A DNA stretch of 64,000 nucleotides from Paracoccus sp. SMMA_5_TC (GCF_009696685.2 NZ_CP102355.1:1847501-1911500), one strand, 5' to 3'; counted from the first letter of the stretch, positions 26,484-38,400 are shown. The notes: a model not told the origin generated them from the letters alone. Numbers and translations: made by a program.

Positions 26484-27146
26484 CTATGGCCTCCCGCCGC
26501 GCATCTTCGACCGGGCCCGCCTGAGGAGGGCATCGGGGATGTCGGCTGATCGCCATGCGCCCGGCTGGAGCGCCCTGAGTGTCCATGGCCCGACGCACCA
26601 GCGCACAAGCCGCAGCGTCGGATGGCCAATCGCCGCTGTCATGCGACGAACCTGCCGGTTCCGCCCCTCCTCTATGATCAGTTCCAGCCATCGGTCCGGC
26701 ACGCTTTTGCGAAAGCGGACAGGGGGATCGCGCGGCCAGAGCGCAGGTGCATCAATCCGCCGAACCCGCGCAGGCAGCGTCTGCCCGTCCTTCAACATGA
26801 GGCCCTTGCGCAAGCGGTCGAGCGCGTCGTCGTCGGGCACGCCTTCGACCTGAACGAGGTAAGTCTTGGGCAGCTTGTGCCGAGGGTCCGCGATAACCGA
26901 CTGCAGTCGCCCGTCATCGGTCAGAACCATCAATCCCTCGCTGTCACGATCCAGACGCCCCGCAGGATATACTCCGGGCAAGTCGATGAACGCCGACAGC
27001 GTCGGCCGCGGCGATACCGTTCCACGGTCGCCGAACTGCGGCAGCACCCCGAAAGGCTTGTTGAAGATAATCAGCGTGCGCTGCTGGCCGAGGCTGGCTT
27101 CGTTTGCGGCAGCCGGAGCTTTTCCTTTGTTAGTGGGTCTCCGCAA
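26484..27146 (-). CDS. rluE: RsuA/RluE-family 23S rRNA pseudouridine synthase
   Basis: A 220-residue pseudouridine synthase. The catalytic Asp is in YPAGRLDRDSEGLMVLTDDG (about residue 64), followed by KTYLVQVEGVPDDDALDRLR and EEGRNRQVRRMTAAIGHPTL. The N-terminal S4 domain is absent, as in RluE, which modifies 23S rRNA U2457 in E. coli. The only in-frame start is a TTG at 27146. Assignment to RluE rather than RluF or RsuA rests on length and lack of S4. Confidence 0.8.
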   Translation of the reverse strand: MRRPTNKGKAPAAANEASLGQQRTLIIFNKPFGVLPQFGDRGTVSPRPTLSAFIDLPGVYPAGRLDRDSEGLMVLTDDGRLQSVIADPRHKLPKTYLVQVEGVPDDDALDRLRKGLMLKDGQTLPARVRRIDAPALWPRDPPVRFRKSVPDRWLELIIEEGRNRQVRRMTAAIGHPTLRLVRWCVGPWTLRALQPGAWRSADIPDALLRRARSKMRGGRP

Positions 27147-27154
27147 GGCATCGC

Positions 27155-27331
27155 TCAGGTTTTTCTGGTCGCAGCGAGACGGTTTCGAATAGGCGTGACC
27201 AATTTCTCGAGAGCTTCATCGCCGAGGTCACGCAAATCAGGTGCAAGATTGCGAATGGTCTCATTCGATGCGTCTGGCCGGGCGATTGAAATGCGTTCGA
27301 GCAGGTTATCCAGATGTTTCTTCTTTTTCAA
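27155..27331 (-). CDS. Small hypothetical protein
   Basis: A 58-residue basic-then-acidic helical protein, LKKKKHLDNLLERISIARP onward, ending RNRLAATRKT. I chose a TTG start at 27331 because AAGGAGG is centred about 9 bases upstream, and because the longer ATG frame would overlap the DksA-like gene. Nothing in it is recognised. The spacing suggests co-transcription with the DksA-like gene upstream. Confidence 0.5.
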   Translation of the reverse strand: MKKKKHLDNLLERISIARPDASNETIRNLAPDLRDLGDEALEKLVTPIRNRLAATRKT

Positions 27332-27386
27332 TGCGTCCTCCTTGATTGGAAACTTCAGGCGATCCTTTTCGGTCTCTTCGCCGCTC

Positions 27387-27728
27387 TCAAGCTTCGCACC
27401 GCCGACAGAGTTCGCGCAGCGGATCCCTGTCGAGCAGGCCAAGCCCTATGAATTTGTCACACTGGCGGCACCATCCGAAATCTCCGGTCTCGATGCGGTT
27501 GATTGCCGCCGAAACGCGTGCGCGAGGCGCTCGGGCGTTAGCTGGGTGGCATACCGAGCACAGGAATTCATCAAGCCAAACCTCCAGCAGGGGGTGCAAA
27601 CACACTGCCTCTGGTAGCGCCTGCACACCTTGCTTCGAGTTCGTCGCCCGCGCATCGAGGGCTTCCAGCGCCGTCAACAGGATCGGCAGATACCGCTCAT
27701 GCCGGGTCTCGGGTTCGGAATCTTGCAT
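27387..27728 (-). CDS. TraR/DksA-type zinc finger protein
   Basis: A 113-residue protein with a C-terminal DksA-like C4 zinc finger: AAINRIETGDFGWCRQCDKF, then LLDRDPLRELCRRCEA. The upstream helical part may form the coiled coil that enters the RNA polymerase secondary channel, though it is short and lacks a clear DxxDxA tip. The ATG at 27728 was chosen; an upstream TTG is possible. The IS256 end lies 56 bases before this ATG, so its native promoter may have been displaced. Confidence 0.65.
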   Translation of the reverse strand: MQDSEPETRHERYLPILLTALEALDARATNSKQGVQALPEAVCLHPLLEVWLDEFLCSVCHPANARAPRARVSAAINRIETGDFGWCRQCDKFIGLGLLDRDPLRELCRRCEA

Positions 27729-27783
27729 GGTATCAAAAGAGACAGAATACAGCTGGAGGTGCAAGCCATCTGCGGGAGGGCGC

Positions 27784-29183
27784 GGCAGTGTCCCACGGCG
27801 TGGTGTAGGAGCGCCGACCCTCGGAGAGGTCAGGGCATGATCAGGTGGCCACGGCGGGCAGCCTGACGGTGGGATTGTCGGTCACGCGGGCGAGCGTTTC
27901 AAGCGACATGTAGCGTCGGGCGACTGCCCATTCGTCGTTGGTCTCCAGCATCAGCGCGCCGACGAGGCGGATGATGGCTTCGTCGTTTGGGAAGATGCCG
28001 ATGACGTCCGAGCGGCGCTTGACCTCGCGGTTCACCCTTTCCAGCGGGTTCGTGCTTGCGATCTGGGTCCAGTGCTCGCGTGGGAAGGACATGCAGGCCA
28101 GCACGTCGTCGCGGGAGCTGTCCATCAGGGCGCCAAGCTTGGGCTGCCTTTCGCGCAGGGCGTCGGCCACGATCTCCCACTGGGCCTCGGCGTCGGTCTT
28201 GGTTTCCTGCGCGAAGATCGTCTTCAGCATCGCCGCCACCGCGGTGCGCTGCTTGGCCGGGGCGTAGGTCAAGGCGTTGCGCATCCAGTGAATGCGGCAC
28301 CTCTGGTGGGTTGCGTTGAAGACGCGGCGCGCGGCAGCCCGCAGGCCCTTGTGATCGTCTGCGATCACCAGCTTCACGCCGCGCAGGCCGCGGTCCGCAA
28401 GGCTGCGCAGGAACTCGGTCCAGAACGTCTCGGCTTCGGACGGGCCGGTGGCGACGCCCAGGACCTCGCGCTTGCCGTCCTCGTTGACCGCCACCGCAAT
28501 TATCACGGCCTTGCTGATGATGCGCCCGCCTTCCCGGACCTTGAGGTATGTCGCATCCAGCCAGAGATAGGGCCACGCGCCCTCGAGCGGCCGGGTCAGG
28601 AACGCGTTCACCCGCTCGTCGATCTCGGCGCAGAGGCGGCTGACCTGGCTCTTCGACATGCCGCCTGCGCCCATGGCCTTGACCAGATCATCGACCGACC
28701 GCGTCGACACGCCATGAACGTAGGCTTCCTGGATCACGGCCATCAGCGCCTTCTCGGCGGTGCGGCGAGGCTCGAGGAAGCTGGGGAAATAGCTGCCCTT
28801 CCGTAGTTTGGGGATCTCCAGCGCGATCCGGCCAGCGCGGGTATCCCAATCGCGGTCGCGGTATCCGTTGCGCTGCGCTTCCCGCATCGGTGAACGCGCA
28901 CCCTTGGCCGCACCGGTCCGCGCCTCCACCTCGGCTTCCATGATCCGCTCGGCCGCGAAGGCCAGCATCTCGCGAACAAGATCGCCGTCAGCCTGCTTCT
29001 CAACCAGCTCGATCAGCGCCATTCTCTCTTCGGTCATCGTCGTCTCCGTTGTCGGTTCAAGGTCTCGCAACCCAAAACTCCTCCGAAGATCGGCGATGAC
29101 CGACAGCGTCACCGCCGGCCGCGCGCTGCGCTACGCCGGGGGCTCCGCGCGCGGCCTCCTACACCACCACCCGGGACACTGCC
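27784..29183 (-). mobile_element. IS256-family insertion sequence, copy 1
   Basis: About 1400 bases bounded by imperfect inverted repeats that share GGCAGTGTCCC followed by GTGGTGTAGGAG (left end plus strand, right end minus strand). The flanks are GAGGGCGC (27776-27783) and AAGGGCGC (29184-29191), an 8-base target duplication with one mismatch, typical for IS256. The transposase frame is intact, so the element may still be mobile. Confidence 0.85.
27841..29037 (-). CDS. IS256-family transposase
   Basis: A 398-residue mutator-type DDE transposase. The three catalytic residues sit in [29 protein letters not shown] and [18 protein letters not shown]. The helical insertion domain with [14 protein letters not shown] lies between the second Asp and the Glu. 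The ATG at 29037 gives the usual N-terminus ([17 protein letters not shown]); a longer frame to 29112 runs toward the inverted repeat. It is unlike the second transposase in the window, so the two elements are different IS types. Confidence 0.93.
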   Translation of the reverse strand: MTEERMALIELVEKQADGDLVREMLAFAAERIMEAEVEARTGAAKGARSPMREAQRNGYRDRDWDTRAGRIALEIPKLRKGSYFPSFLEPRRTAEKALMAVIQEAYVHGVSTRSVDDLVKAMGAGGMSKSQVSRLCAEIDERVNAFLTRPLEGAWPYLWLDATYLKVREGGRIISKAVIIAVAVNEDGKREVLGVATGPSEAETFWTEFLRSLADRGLRGVKLVIADDHKGLRAAARRVFNATHQRCRIHWMRNALTYAPAKQRTAVAAMLKTIFAQETKTDAEAQWEIVADALRERQPKLGALMDSSRDDVLACMSFPREHWTQIASTNPLERVNREVKRRSDVIGIFPNDEAIIRLVGALMLETNDEWAVARRYMSLETLARVTDNPTVRLPAVAT

Positions 29184-29362
29184 AAGGGCGCCAAGTGCTC
29201 CCACGACGACCCGGACGCCTATAGACACTTGTGCGTCGGCGATGAGTTTGGCATCAGGCCTGCAAAAGCAATAACATGGAGAGCATGTCGCGGCGCTGGT
29301 TTGTGCCCAATCTCGTGCGCTGCCGCTACGCTCATATGCTCCGCAAAAACGGAGATATGTCG

Positions 29363-29983
29363 ATGACAGCCATCATTGAGAGAGAACACGGTCGCTTCCG
29401 CATCAAGGCCGGTCGGCTTGGCGGCGACTTCAAGGCACGAGCATTTCGCAAGCCTCCGACAAAGAAGATGCGCCTGATCGCCGAGACAGCAGCCGACTCG
29501 CCCGAAGAGGCTATCGATGCGCTGATCCGAAAGCTCGACGAAGCCGATCAGGCATCTCTTGCTGCACGGCGCGTGGATCCAGTCTGTGACGTGAAGGTGC
29601 CATTGCGAGCCGAATTCGACGAAGCTTTGGAGCACCTGGATTTTTCCGACAGCGAAGCCTGGATGCTGATCCGGCACGCACATGCGGCAGATGTCGGCTG
29701 CACCCGGTCCGAGCTTGCAGGGCTTCTCGGCGAGGTGGAGGTCGGCGCGGTCGAGAAGTTCTATACGCGCCTGTGCCGCAGCATCCTGCATTTCATCGCC
29801 CCCGTGACAGCCATCGTGAATGGCAAGGAAATACCGGTTGATACGCCTGTGTTTCTCTGCCGAGTCGGGCTCGATCCCGAAGTCAGGGACGAACGGCTTT
29901 GCCTGCACCCGGAGTTTCGCGAGACGCTCATGGATCACGTTGCCTGGGAGCGGCGAGCCGGCGCGCAAGGGGCGCTTGCCTGA
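29363..29983 (+). CDS. Hypothetical protein
   Basis: A 206-residue protein, [20 protein letters not shown] onward, with a possible small beta domain at the N-terminus and a helical middle ([20 protein letters not shown]). No family is recognised. The ATG at 29363 is preferred because GGAG is placed 8 bases upstream; an ATG two codons earlier would be too close to that site. It ends 20 bases before the groEL promoter. Confidence 0.6.
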   Translation: MTAIIEREHGRFRIKAGRLGGDFKARAFRKPPTKKMRLIAETAADSPEEAIDALIRKLDEADQASLAARRVDPVCDVKVPLRAEFDEALEHLDFSDSEAWMLIRHAHAADVGCTRSELAGLLGEVEVGAVEKFYTRLCRSILHFIAPVTAIVNGKEIPVDTPVFLCRVGLDPEVRDERLCLHPEFRETLMDHVAWERRAGAQGALA

Positions 29984-30003
29984 CCACCCCTGAATCGGTC
30001 GGT

Positions 30004-30032
30004 TTGACATTCGTCGACGGAATCCTTAGTCC
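30004..30032 (+). promoter_or_regulatory. Probable groEL promoter
   Basis: TTGACA (30004-30009), a perfect -35 box, is followed after 17 bases by TAGTCC (30027-30032), a weak -10. The CIRCE element starts 8 bases beyond, at the expected transcription start, which is the normal arrangement of HrcA-controlled promoters. Confidence 0.6.
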
Positions 30033-30039
30033 ACGAGTA

Positions 30040-30066
30040 TTGGCACTCGTTGGTCGCGAGTGCCAG
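30040..30066 (+). promoter_or_regulatory. CIRCE element (HrcA operator)
   Basis: TTGGCACTC, nine bases, then GAGTGCCAG. The consensus is TTAGCACTC-N9-GAGTGCTAA, so the left arm matches 8 of 9 and the right arm 7 of 9, with the correct spacer. It lies 200 bases upstream of the groEL ATG and predicts heat-induced release from HrcA repression. No hrcA gene is in the window. Confidence 0.88.
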
Positions 30067-30223
30067 CACGGCTGGAGCATCCGCATCGGCCCTGTGTCTT
30101 TGGCTCAGGCTTGGACGATCATCCCCGCACGAGCCGCGACGTCCAGGTTGGATTGCCAGGACATCCGGCCACAAAGAAAACTGGAGAGCGATATCCTCGG
30201 ACGGAGTGATCGCGCGATCCTGA

Positions 30224-31882
<1,659 letters not shown>

Positions 31883-31955
31883 TTCGGGATGATGTAAATT
31901 CGGATTCCGGTGGGCGCACTGCGCGCCTCCGGTAAACAGAGGCTTTAAGAACGAT

Positions 31956-32165
31956 CTAATAACCGGCTGCTGTCTCTTCGACGGCCAGGTGCTGCGCGGC
32001 ACCGTCCCACCCGCAATCGGTGCATTGGACCGGCGAATGTGCCTCGACAGGGGGCAATGAGTCGAGCGCCACGCCTGTCGGCGTCAAAGTGACCCAGAAA
32101 TTTGTGAGCATCCGCAGCTTGTCGCTGTCGCAGCCCGGGCAACGAAGTCCAGCATAGTTCGACAT
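31956..32165 (-). CDS. Small zinc-ribbon protein
   Basis: A 69-residue protein, MSNYAGLRCPGCDSDKLRML, with two CxxC pairs (CPGC and CTDC) that probably chelate one zinc. No enzyme motif is visible. The start at 32165 is favoured over one five codons upstream, which would be preceded by no ribosome binding site. It is the last of three small leftward genes convergent with groEL. Confidence 0.55.
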   Translation of the reverse strand: MSNYAGLRCPGCDSDKLRMLTNFWVTLTPTGVALDSLPPVEAHSPVQCTDCGWDGAAQHLAVEETAAGY

Positions 32166-32188
32166 CTCAGGCGCTTTCAATTGCCGGG

Positions 32189-32407
32189 CTATTCGGATTT
32201 CATTCTAACAAAAAGTGCCCGCAGTTCATCGCTGGTCGGAGCTTCCTGCTCAAGGTAGCTGATCGCCAGTTGCTCCCGGCTATCATATCCGTCCTTGGAA
32301 ATTACGACAACGGACCGGCCGCTCGGCAATCTGATTTCCACCGGTGAGTGGGGATCGTGGTGCGTCAGATCATCCAGCCACTCCAGGGCGATGAGACGCT
32401 CGTTCAT
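32189..32407 (-). CDS. Small hypothetical protein
   Basis: A 72-residue acidic protein, MNERLIALEWLDDLTHHDPH onward, with a short beta hairpin segment (VEIRLPSGRSVVVISKDGYD) and a helical tail. AAGGAG is 6 bases before the ATG at 32407, which supports this start over one six codons upstream. No family recognised. It resembles antitoxin-size proteins but no toxin partner is evident. Confidence 0.55.
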   Translation of the reverse strand: MNERLIALEWLDDLTHHDPHSPVEIRLPSGRSVVVISKDGYDSREQLAISYLEQEAPTSDELRALFVRMKSE

Positions 32408-32467
32408 GTTCACTCCTTCGTACAAAATCGCTTACCGTGAAGCCCGAGATGTCGGCGCGGAGCGACC

Positions 32468-32701
32468 TCACCAGGGAAATCCGGTCTGCCTGTCTTCATT
32501 CTCATGAGAAACAATGTTGGGAAATTCGGAACGAAGAAGCTGCACGTCGTCCGCATGCTCCACTTCAATAACTGCACCGTCGTCTCGCCAGAAGATCCGG
32601 TGTGGCCCGGCTCCGAAATCGGCAAGGTAACCCCGAAGTTGCGCCGCCGTTTTCCGGCTCACATCGCGATGCAGTTTCAGCTGGATGAACAAAGGGGCCA
32701 C
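32468..32701 (-). CDS. Small hypothetical protein
   Basis: A 77-residue protein, MAPLFIQLKLHRDVSRKTAA onward, with a beta-alpha-beta pattern (HRIFWRDDGAVIEVEHADDV). No family recognised. It is the first of the three small leftward genes at 31956-32701, each with its own ribosome binding region. Confidence 0.5.
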   Translation of the reverse strand: MAPLFIQLKLHRDVSRKTAAQLRGYLADFGAGPHRIFWRDDGAVIEVEHADDVQLLRSEFPNIVSHENEDRQTGFPW

Positions 32702-32994
32702 CTCACTTCACAGGGTTCTCAGTCCTCTCCCGCGCTTCCAGCAAGCTTACGCTTGCGGACCATGCATCAGCAGTGGTTGCGGGGGTGCGGAGGAGCGGTG
32801 ACGAGCGAGCGAGGCACAGCACATCAAGCACCATGTTGATTTAGCATCGCCGTGGCCAGCTGTCCAGCGAGCCCGGCAGGTCACATCGGGCTATAGCCTT
32901 TCGCAGAAAACCGCCCTATCTCCCACGCACTCCGCAGATCGAGCGTGCTCTGCGGCCGCCACCAGAAGTGATGCTGGTTCGGGTGACAAAGGAT

Positions 32995-33531
32995 ATGGAC
33001 GCAATGAGACTGATCACAAGACTCGTCCACCCGGACGTGAAGGCCACGACAGGGACGGTCCTGACCCGCCGCGCAGCGCGCGGGATCGTCTTGCGCGAGC
33101 GCTCGATCCTGCTTTTGTTCACCGAACGCTACAACGATTTCAGTTTTCCCGGCGGCGGCGTGGCCGAGGGCGAAGAACTAGTCGACGGGCTCAAGCGCGA
33201 ACTCGAAGAGGAAACCGGCGCAAGCAATGTCCGGGTGCAGCGCGATTACGGCTATATCGAAGAGCTACGGCCGCATTGGCAGCCCGGTTTCGATCTGATG
33301 GCCATGACCTCGCATTTCTATTTCTGCGATGTCGATCCTGATCTGAGCGCCCCACAGATGGAAGATTATGAGAAGGCCAACGGGATGCGCCCGCTCTGGG
33401 TCGATCTGGACGAGGCCATCGCGCATAACCGCGGTGTCATGCAGCGCCGCGAGGTCAGCATGGGCCTCTCGATCCAGCGCGAAACCTATTTGCTGGAAGA
33501 ATTGGCGAGCGATCTGGCGAAAACGGCATGA
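32995..33531 (+). CDS. Nudix hydrolase
   Basis: A 178-residue Nudix enzyme that would hydrolyse a nucleoside diphosphate linked to another group. The complete Nudix box is visible as GGGVAEGEELVDGLKRELEE followed by ETG (about residues 55-78), with the REXXEE catalytic glutamates. Start is uncertain: ATG at 32968, 32995 or 33004; AAGGAT fits 33004 best and 32995 is also acceptable. Substrate cannot be told from the sequence. Confidence 0.85.
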   Translation: MDAMRLITRLVHPDVKATTGTVLTRRAARGIVLRERSILLLFTERYNDFSFPGGGVAEGEELVDGLKRELEEETGASNVRVQRDYGYIEELRPHWQPGFDLMAMTSHFYFCDVDPDLSAPQMEDYEKANGMRPLWVDLDEAIAHNRGVMQRREVSMGLSIQRETYLLEELASDLAKTA

Positions 33532-33571
33532 CGGGGGCTGCCTTGCACGATGCCGTCCAGGGCACGGTCGA

Positions 33572-34615
33572 TCACGCCTTGCGCGGATAGGGCCGCAGAC
33601 CCAGCAGGATCTCGGCCTGTTCGCTCAATGGACGCTCCAGATAATCGCTGTCGGTCTGATCTGCCAGTTGTGCGCGCAGCAGGTCATACACCAATTCGCG
33701 CGGCTGGCTGGTGTCGATCTCGACGCATTTGCCGCGACCCTTGAAATGCTCGACAATCGGCAAGGTCTCTGCCTTGAATGTCTCGAACCGTTGTTTCATG
33801 CTTTCGACACTGTCATCGCTGCGGTTTGAGTACTGTGCGCGACCCAGAATGCGCTGCGTCAGTACCTCGAGCGGGCATTCGAAATAGATCATCTTGGGTA
33901 AATCGCCGGTATCGCCAAAAACTGCATACCAGGCATCCATATTGCTGAAGGAGCGCGGAAACCCGTCGATCAGGAAGTTGCGATTGCCGGTGTGGCGGAT
34001 CGTGCGTTCGATGGCATCCTTTAGCAAACTGACCACGATTTCATCGGGCACCAGCGTGCCGGCATCGACATAGCCCTTGATCAACTCGGTTTTCGGACCG
34101 CCCGCCTTCAGCTCGGCCCGCAGGAGATCGCCGGTGGAAAGGTGGGTCCAGCCAAGCTGGATATCGGCCAGTTCACACATCGTGCCCTTGCCCGCACCCG
34201 GACCGCCAAGGATGAACACGATGTTCGGCTCGGGGTGTGGCAGACGTGGATCGCAGTGGTGAAGCGTTACCTTTGGCGCGGGTTCGGCCCCCATCTTGTA
34301 GACGTTCCAGGTCCGGTCAGCAGGAGGCAGCGCGTCGTCGCAAGTGATCTCGTAGGCCAGATGCCCATCCAGCCGCGAGATGCGCCAGGATTTGTAGGTG
34401 TTGGAATAGGAAATCGCGGGGCTGCGTTCACCTTTGCCATCTGCCCGGTCCCAGGCGTGTTTGCCGTTCCAGTAGCCAATGCTCGACATCGTGCCGGACT
34501 CGGATTTGGCGGGCGGTGCGGTGGAGGGAACGTAGAGGCCGTCGACCTCGGGCAGGCCCGCACCTGACACCTCGATGAACAGGGTGTGCGGTGCGGATGT
34601 GTCGGTTTTCGTCAT
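33572..34615 (-). CDS. UMP-CMP/adenylate kinase-like enzyme with eukaryote-like N-terminal domain
   Basis: A 347-residue fusion. Residues 135-320 are a nucleoside monophosphate kinase: P-loop FILGGPGAGKGT, HLSTGDLLRAEL, NRNFLIDGFPRSFSNMDAW and QRILGRAQYSNRSDDS with lid arginines. Its closest character is eukaryotic UMP-CMP kinase. Residues 10-118 are an extra domain (LPEVDGLYVPSTAPPAKSES, then YWNGKHAWDRADGK and LDGHLAYEITCDDALPP) that I associate with algal and protist proteins. Bacterial housekeeping kinases are about 190-230 residues and lack it. The start follows AAAGGTAA. Confidence 0.8.
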   Translation of the reverse strand: MTKTDTSAPHTLFIEVSGAGLPEVDGLYVPSTAPPAKSESGTMSSIGYWNGKHAWDRADGKGERSPAISYSNTYKSWRISRLDGHLAYEITCDDALPPADRTWNVYKMGAEPAPKVTLHHCDPRLPHPEPNIVFILGGPGAGKGTMCELADIQLGWTHLSTGDLLRAELKAGGPKTELIKGYVDAGTLVPDEIVVSLLKDAIERTIRHTGNRNFLIDGFPRSFSNMDAWYAVFGDTGDLPKMIYFECPLEVLTQRILGRAQYSNRSDDSVESMKQRFETFKAETLPIVEHFKGRGKCVEIDTSQPRELVYDLLRAQLADQTDSDYLERPLSEQAEILLGLRPYPRKA

Positions 34616-35354
34616 GAGTTACCTTTCCTAGTGATCGCGCCCGTGTGCGAACCAATGGCTTCGACATGCCGGCCTACCGTATTGCTGGCCGTGAGGTTAC
34701 ATGCGCAGAGATCGGGTCTGCTTGCGGAAAGTGCGGACAATCTGACCGCAGCCCGAGCGAGCCTATGCCACAAGATTAGCGACATTTACAAACCTTTGAG
34801 CAGAAATAGTACCTTCGGCCGCCCGCTCGGCAAACCACCGTGTTGAGAAGGGGATGGCTTGTTCAGACGCGGCGATGACCGTCGATGAAATATTTTATTT
34901 ATTTATATCAATGTCTTATGATGGAGAGGGTTGGACGTCAGGCCCATCCCCTCCGCCACACTCAAATGCTGAATCCGTCCAAGGGCCCCGATTGGGGCGT
35001 TTTTCTTTTTGTTTCAAAGGGCGTTGGCAGGGCCATCCGCCCTTCGGAGACCGGGCGTTTGACGTAGAAAGGGTCTCCGAATGGCCTGCGTCTCTCTTCG
35101 AGCGCCCTCGACGGCCACAGGACGGCGCAAAACATCCTCGCATTTCCAATGGGTTGCCGGGTTCATGGGGTCGCCCCGTTCGCGAGATAATCCGGTGACG
35201 GAGACCGACACGAAGGCGCAGGGCCGTCAGAAGGACGGCTCCGTGGCGGCCGATCAACCGGGCCGGTGCGCTGGTGCATGGGCCGGCGACAGCAGCAAGA
35301 TCCCTGCCGGAAGTCTCTGATGACAAACAGACTTCGCGCCCATAGCCTGGCGCA
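34616..35354. other. 739-base gap without a convincing gene
   Basis: Several frames are open but none looks coding. The stretch is AT-richer around 34880-34920. It holds a hairpin-forming segment at 34922-34963 that ends in CCTCCGCCA and so resembles a tRNA acceptor end, then a strong rightward terminator at 34985-35010. This is a plausible left boundary for the second prophage module, since the recombinase operon and DUF3883 gene begin just to the right. Confidence 0.5.
34985..35010 (+). terminator. Rho-independent terminator
   Basis: GCCCC, loop GATT, GGGGC, then GTTTTTCTTTTT. The 5-base-pair GC stem with a tetraloop and nine Ts after the G is a textbook intrinsic terminator reading rightward. 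No rightward protein gene precedes it, so it may end a small RNA or be a relic of a tRNA transcription unit. Confidence 0.75.
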
Positions 35355-36191
35355 ATGTCGAACGGGCCCTGGACAGATGAAGAGAATGACCTCATCGTCG
35401 CGGATTACTTCGCGGTGCTGGCCAATGACATCTCCGGGCGCCGCTACAGCAAGGCTGAACACCGCCGCGCACTCCTCCCGCTCCTGAACGACCGGTCCGA
35501 GGGGTCCGTCGAGTTCAAGCACCAGAATATCAGCGCGGTGCTGAAGGGGCTCGGCGAGGACTGGATCCCCGGTTACAAGCCCGCGTTTAACTTCCAGATG
35601 ACCTTGGTGGATGCCGTGGCGCGGTGGCTGGCGCTGAACCCGGCCTGGCTCGGGCGCCAACCTGGCCTGCAACCCGCAGGCGGTTTGCGCGAGGCGGCGC
35701 AGATCTGGGTGGGTCCGCCGCCGACGCTGTCGAACCAGCCGCCGCCGCAAGAACTTGAGCAGATGCTGCACATCGCCCGCAAGTTCGACGTGGCGGGCCG
35801 GGACGAGCGCAACCGGGCCCTCGGGCGCGCGGGCGAGGAGCGTGTGTTGGCGCATGAGCGCGCGGCATTGCGGACGGCAGGACGTGACGATCTGGCGCGC
35901 AAGGTACGCTGGGTGTCGGAGGAGGATGGCGACGGCGCGGGCTACGACATTGCGAGTTTCGCTCCGGACGGGTTTCCGCGGCTGATCGAGGTCAAGACGA
36001 CGAACGGATGGGAGCGCACGCCCTTCCACATCACCCGCAACGAGCTGGCCGTGGCCGAGGAGCGCCGGTCGGAATGGCGCCTGTTCCGGCTGTGGAATTT
36101 CTCACGCGAGCCGAAGGCATTCGAACTGCACCCGCCGCTGGACGCGCATGTCTCGCTGACCGCGACGACGTTTCAGGCGAGCTTTCACTGA
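35355..36191 (+). CDS. DUF3883 domain-containing protein (nuclease-like)
   Basis: A 278-residue protein. Residues 1-85 are a helical domain starting MSNGPWTDEENDLIVADYFA. Residues 155-265 are DUF3883, a PD-(D/E)XK-like fold: GRAGEERVLAHERAALRTAG, GYDIASFAPDGFPRLIEVKT (Asp and Glu-Val-Lys of the active site) and FHITRNELAVAEERRSEWRL. DUF3883 proteins are common in restriction and defence islands. Standing alone beside a prophage integration operon, it may be a defence cargo or a host gene at the boundary. Confidence 0.75.
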   Translation: MSNGPWTDEENDLIVADYFAVLANDISGRRYSKAEHRRALLPLLNDRSEGSVEFKHQNISAVLKGLGEDWIPGYKPAFNFQMTLVDAVARWLALNPAWLGRQPGLQPAGGLREAAQIWVGPPPTLSNQPPPQELEQMLHIARKFDVAGRDERNRALGRAGEERVLAHERAALRTAGRDDLARKVRWVSEEDGDGAGYDIASFAPDGFPRLIEVKTTNGWERTPFHITRNELAVAEERRSEWRLFRLWNFSREPKAFELHPPLDAHVSLTATTFQASFH

Positions 36192-36194
36192 GGC

Positions 36195-36574
36195 TCAGTC
36201 GAACACCTGCCCCGGCTGTTCGTGCCATGGCAGGGCCGCGACGTCGGTCAGTTTCAACAGTGTCACCGCGGGCACCTCGCGCTTGTAGACCAGTCGCTTG
36301 AGGACACCCGGCGCGAGATAGGCGAGCCGCAGCTGTCGGCTGACATGGCGTTCGGCAAGCCCCACGGCTTTCGCCAGATCGGTGACCGTGGTGAATTCGC
36401 CAGCCTCCATCCGCCGCCGCCAGCCCCACGCCCGGCCGATGGCGCGCAGGATATGCGGATCCTGCGTCCGGTCTTCGCTGGGCAGATATGTGGCGGGCGG
36501 CATGATCTTCGGCCGCCCGTTCTGCTTGCGGACCTTGAGCGGCACGAAGATCTGGATGGACTCGTCGGGTTTCA

Positions 36575-36575
<1 letters not shown>
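36195..36575 (-). CDS. HTH protein of the recombinase operon
   Basis: A 126-residue basic protein. The HTH is around residues 60-90 (GEFTTVTDLAKAVGLAERHV, then SRQLRLAYLAPGVLKRL), with a KorB/ParB-like look. Its start overlaps the recombinase stop (ATGATGA), so it is translated with the recombinase and may act as an integration accessory or directionality factor. The function is inferred from position. An ATG at 36578 is an alternative start. Confidence 0.65.
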
Positions 36576-37899
<1,324 letters not shown>

Positions 37900-37903
<4 letters not shown>

Positions 37904-38400
37904 GGGCGGGCATCCGCGCCATGGGCCAGCCCGAAGAACTTCCACCCGTTCCAGTGGCTGCCGGTGATCGCCCGCACGGCGGCCGAAAGCGACTTGAAAC
38001 GCCGCCCCCGCCATTCGAAGCCATCGGTCAGAACGGTAACGACCTTCTCCTCCCCCTCCCATTCGCGCACCAGCTTGGTGCCGGGGATCGGGCGGCGGGG
38101 ATCCGCGATCAGGGGGCCAGGCGCGCCGGTGGCGACCTCGGCCGCCAGCGCGTCCAGCGTGCGCCGCGTCGCGGGCCTGATCCCGCCATGGGCCAGTTCC
38201 TGGATCCGGTAACCGATCCGAAGCTCCAGGTTCCCCCGGCTGGCGTTGGGCGCGGGCTCGCCGAACATCACCCGCCACTTGCCCTGCAACTCGGGCACCG
38301 TCATCGCCTTCAACGCCGCCAGTTCCGCCAGGACGTCGATCTCCTCTGCCTGGCGCGCGAGCGCAGCCTTTGCATCTGAATTCCTATTGTTTTTCCTCAC
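37900..38400 (-). CDS. DUF2924 protein, start codon rebuilt by an IS insertion
   Basis: A 166-residue basic protein of DUF2924: ELAALKAMTVPELQGKWRVM, LELRIGYRIQELAHGGIRP, LVREWEGEEKVVTVLTDGFE and SLSAAVRAITGSHWNGWKFF. DUF2924 genes nearly always accompany this recombinase type, and a DNA-binding helper role is assumed. The present start is GTG at 38400, whose G is the last base of the IS256 copy 2. The ancestral start was ATG, visible on the other side of the IS. Expression may now depend on the IS. Confidence 0.85.

Noticed and set aside
31890..31945. Hairpin after groEL as terminator
   Set aside because: A CCGG...CCGG stem can be drawn, but it is interrupted and not followed by a T run.
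34854..35198. Open frames in the gap before the DUF3883 gene
   Set aside because: They run through a strong terminator and a hairpin-rich segment and show no protein-like composition.
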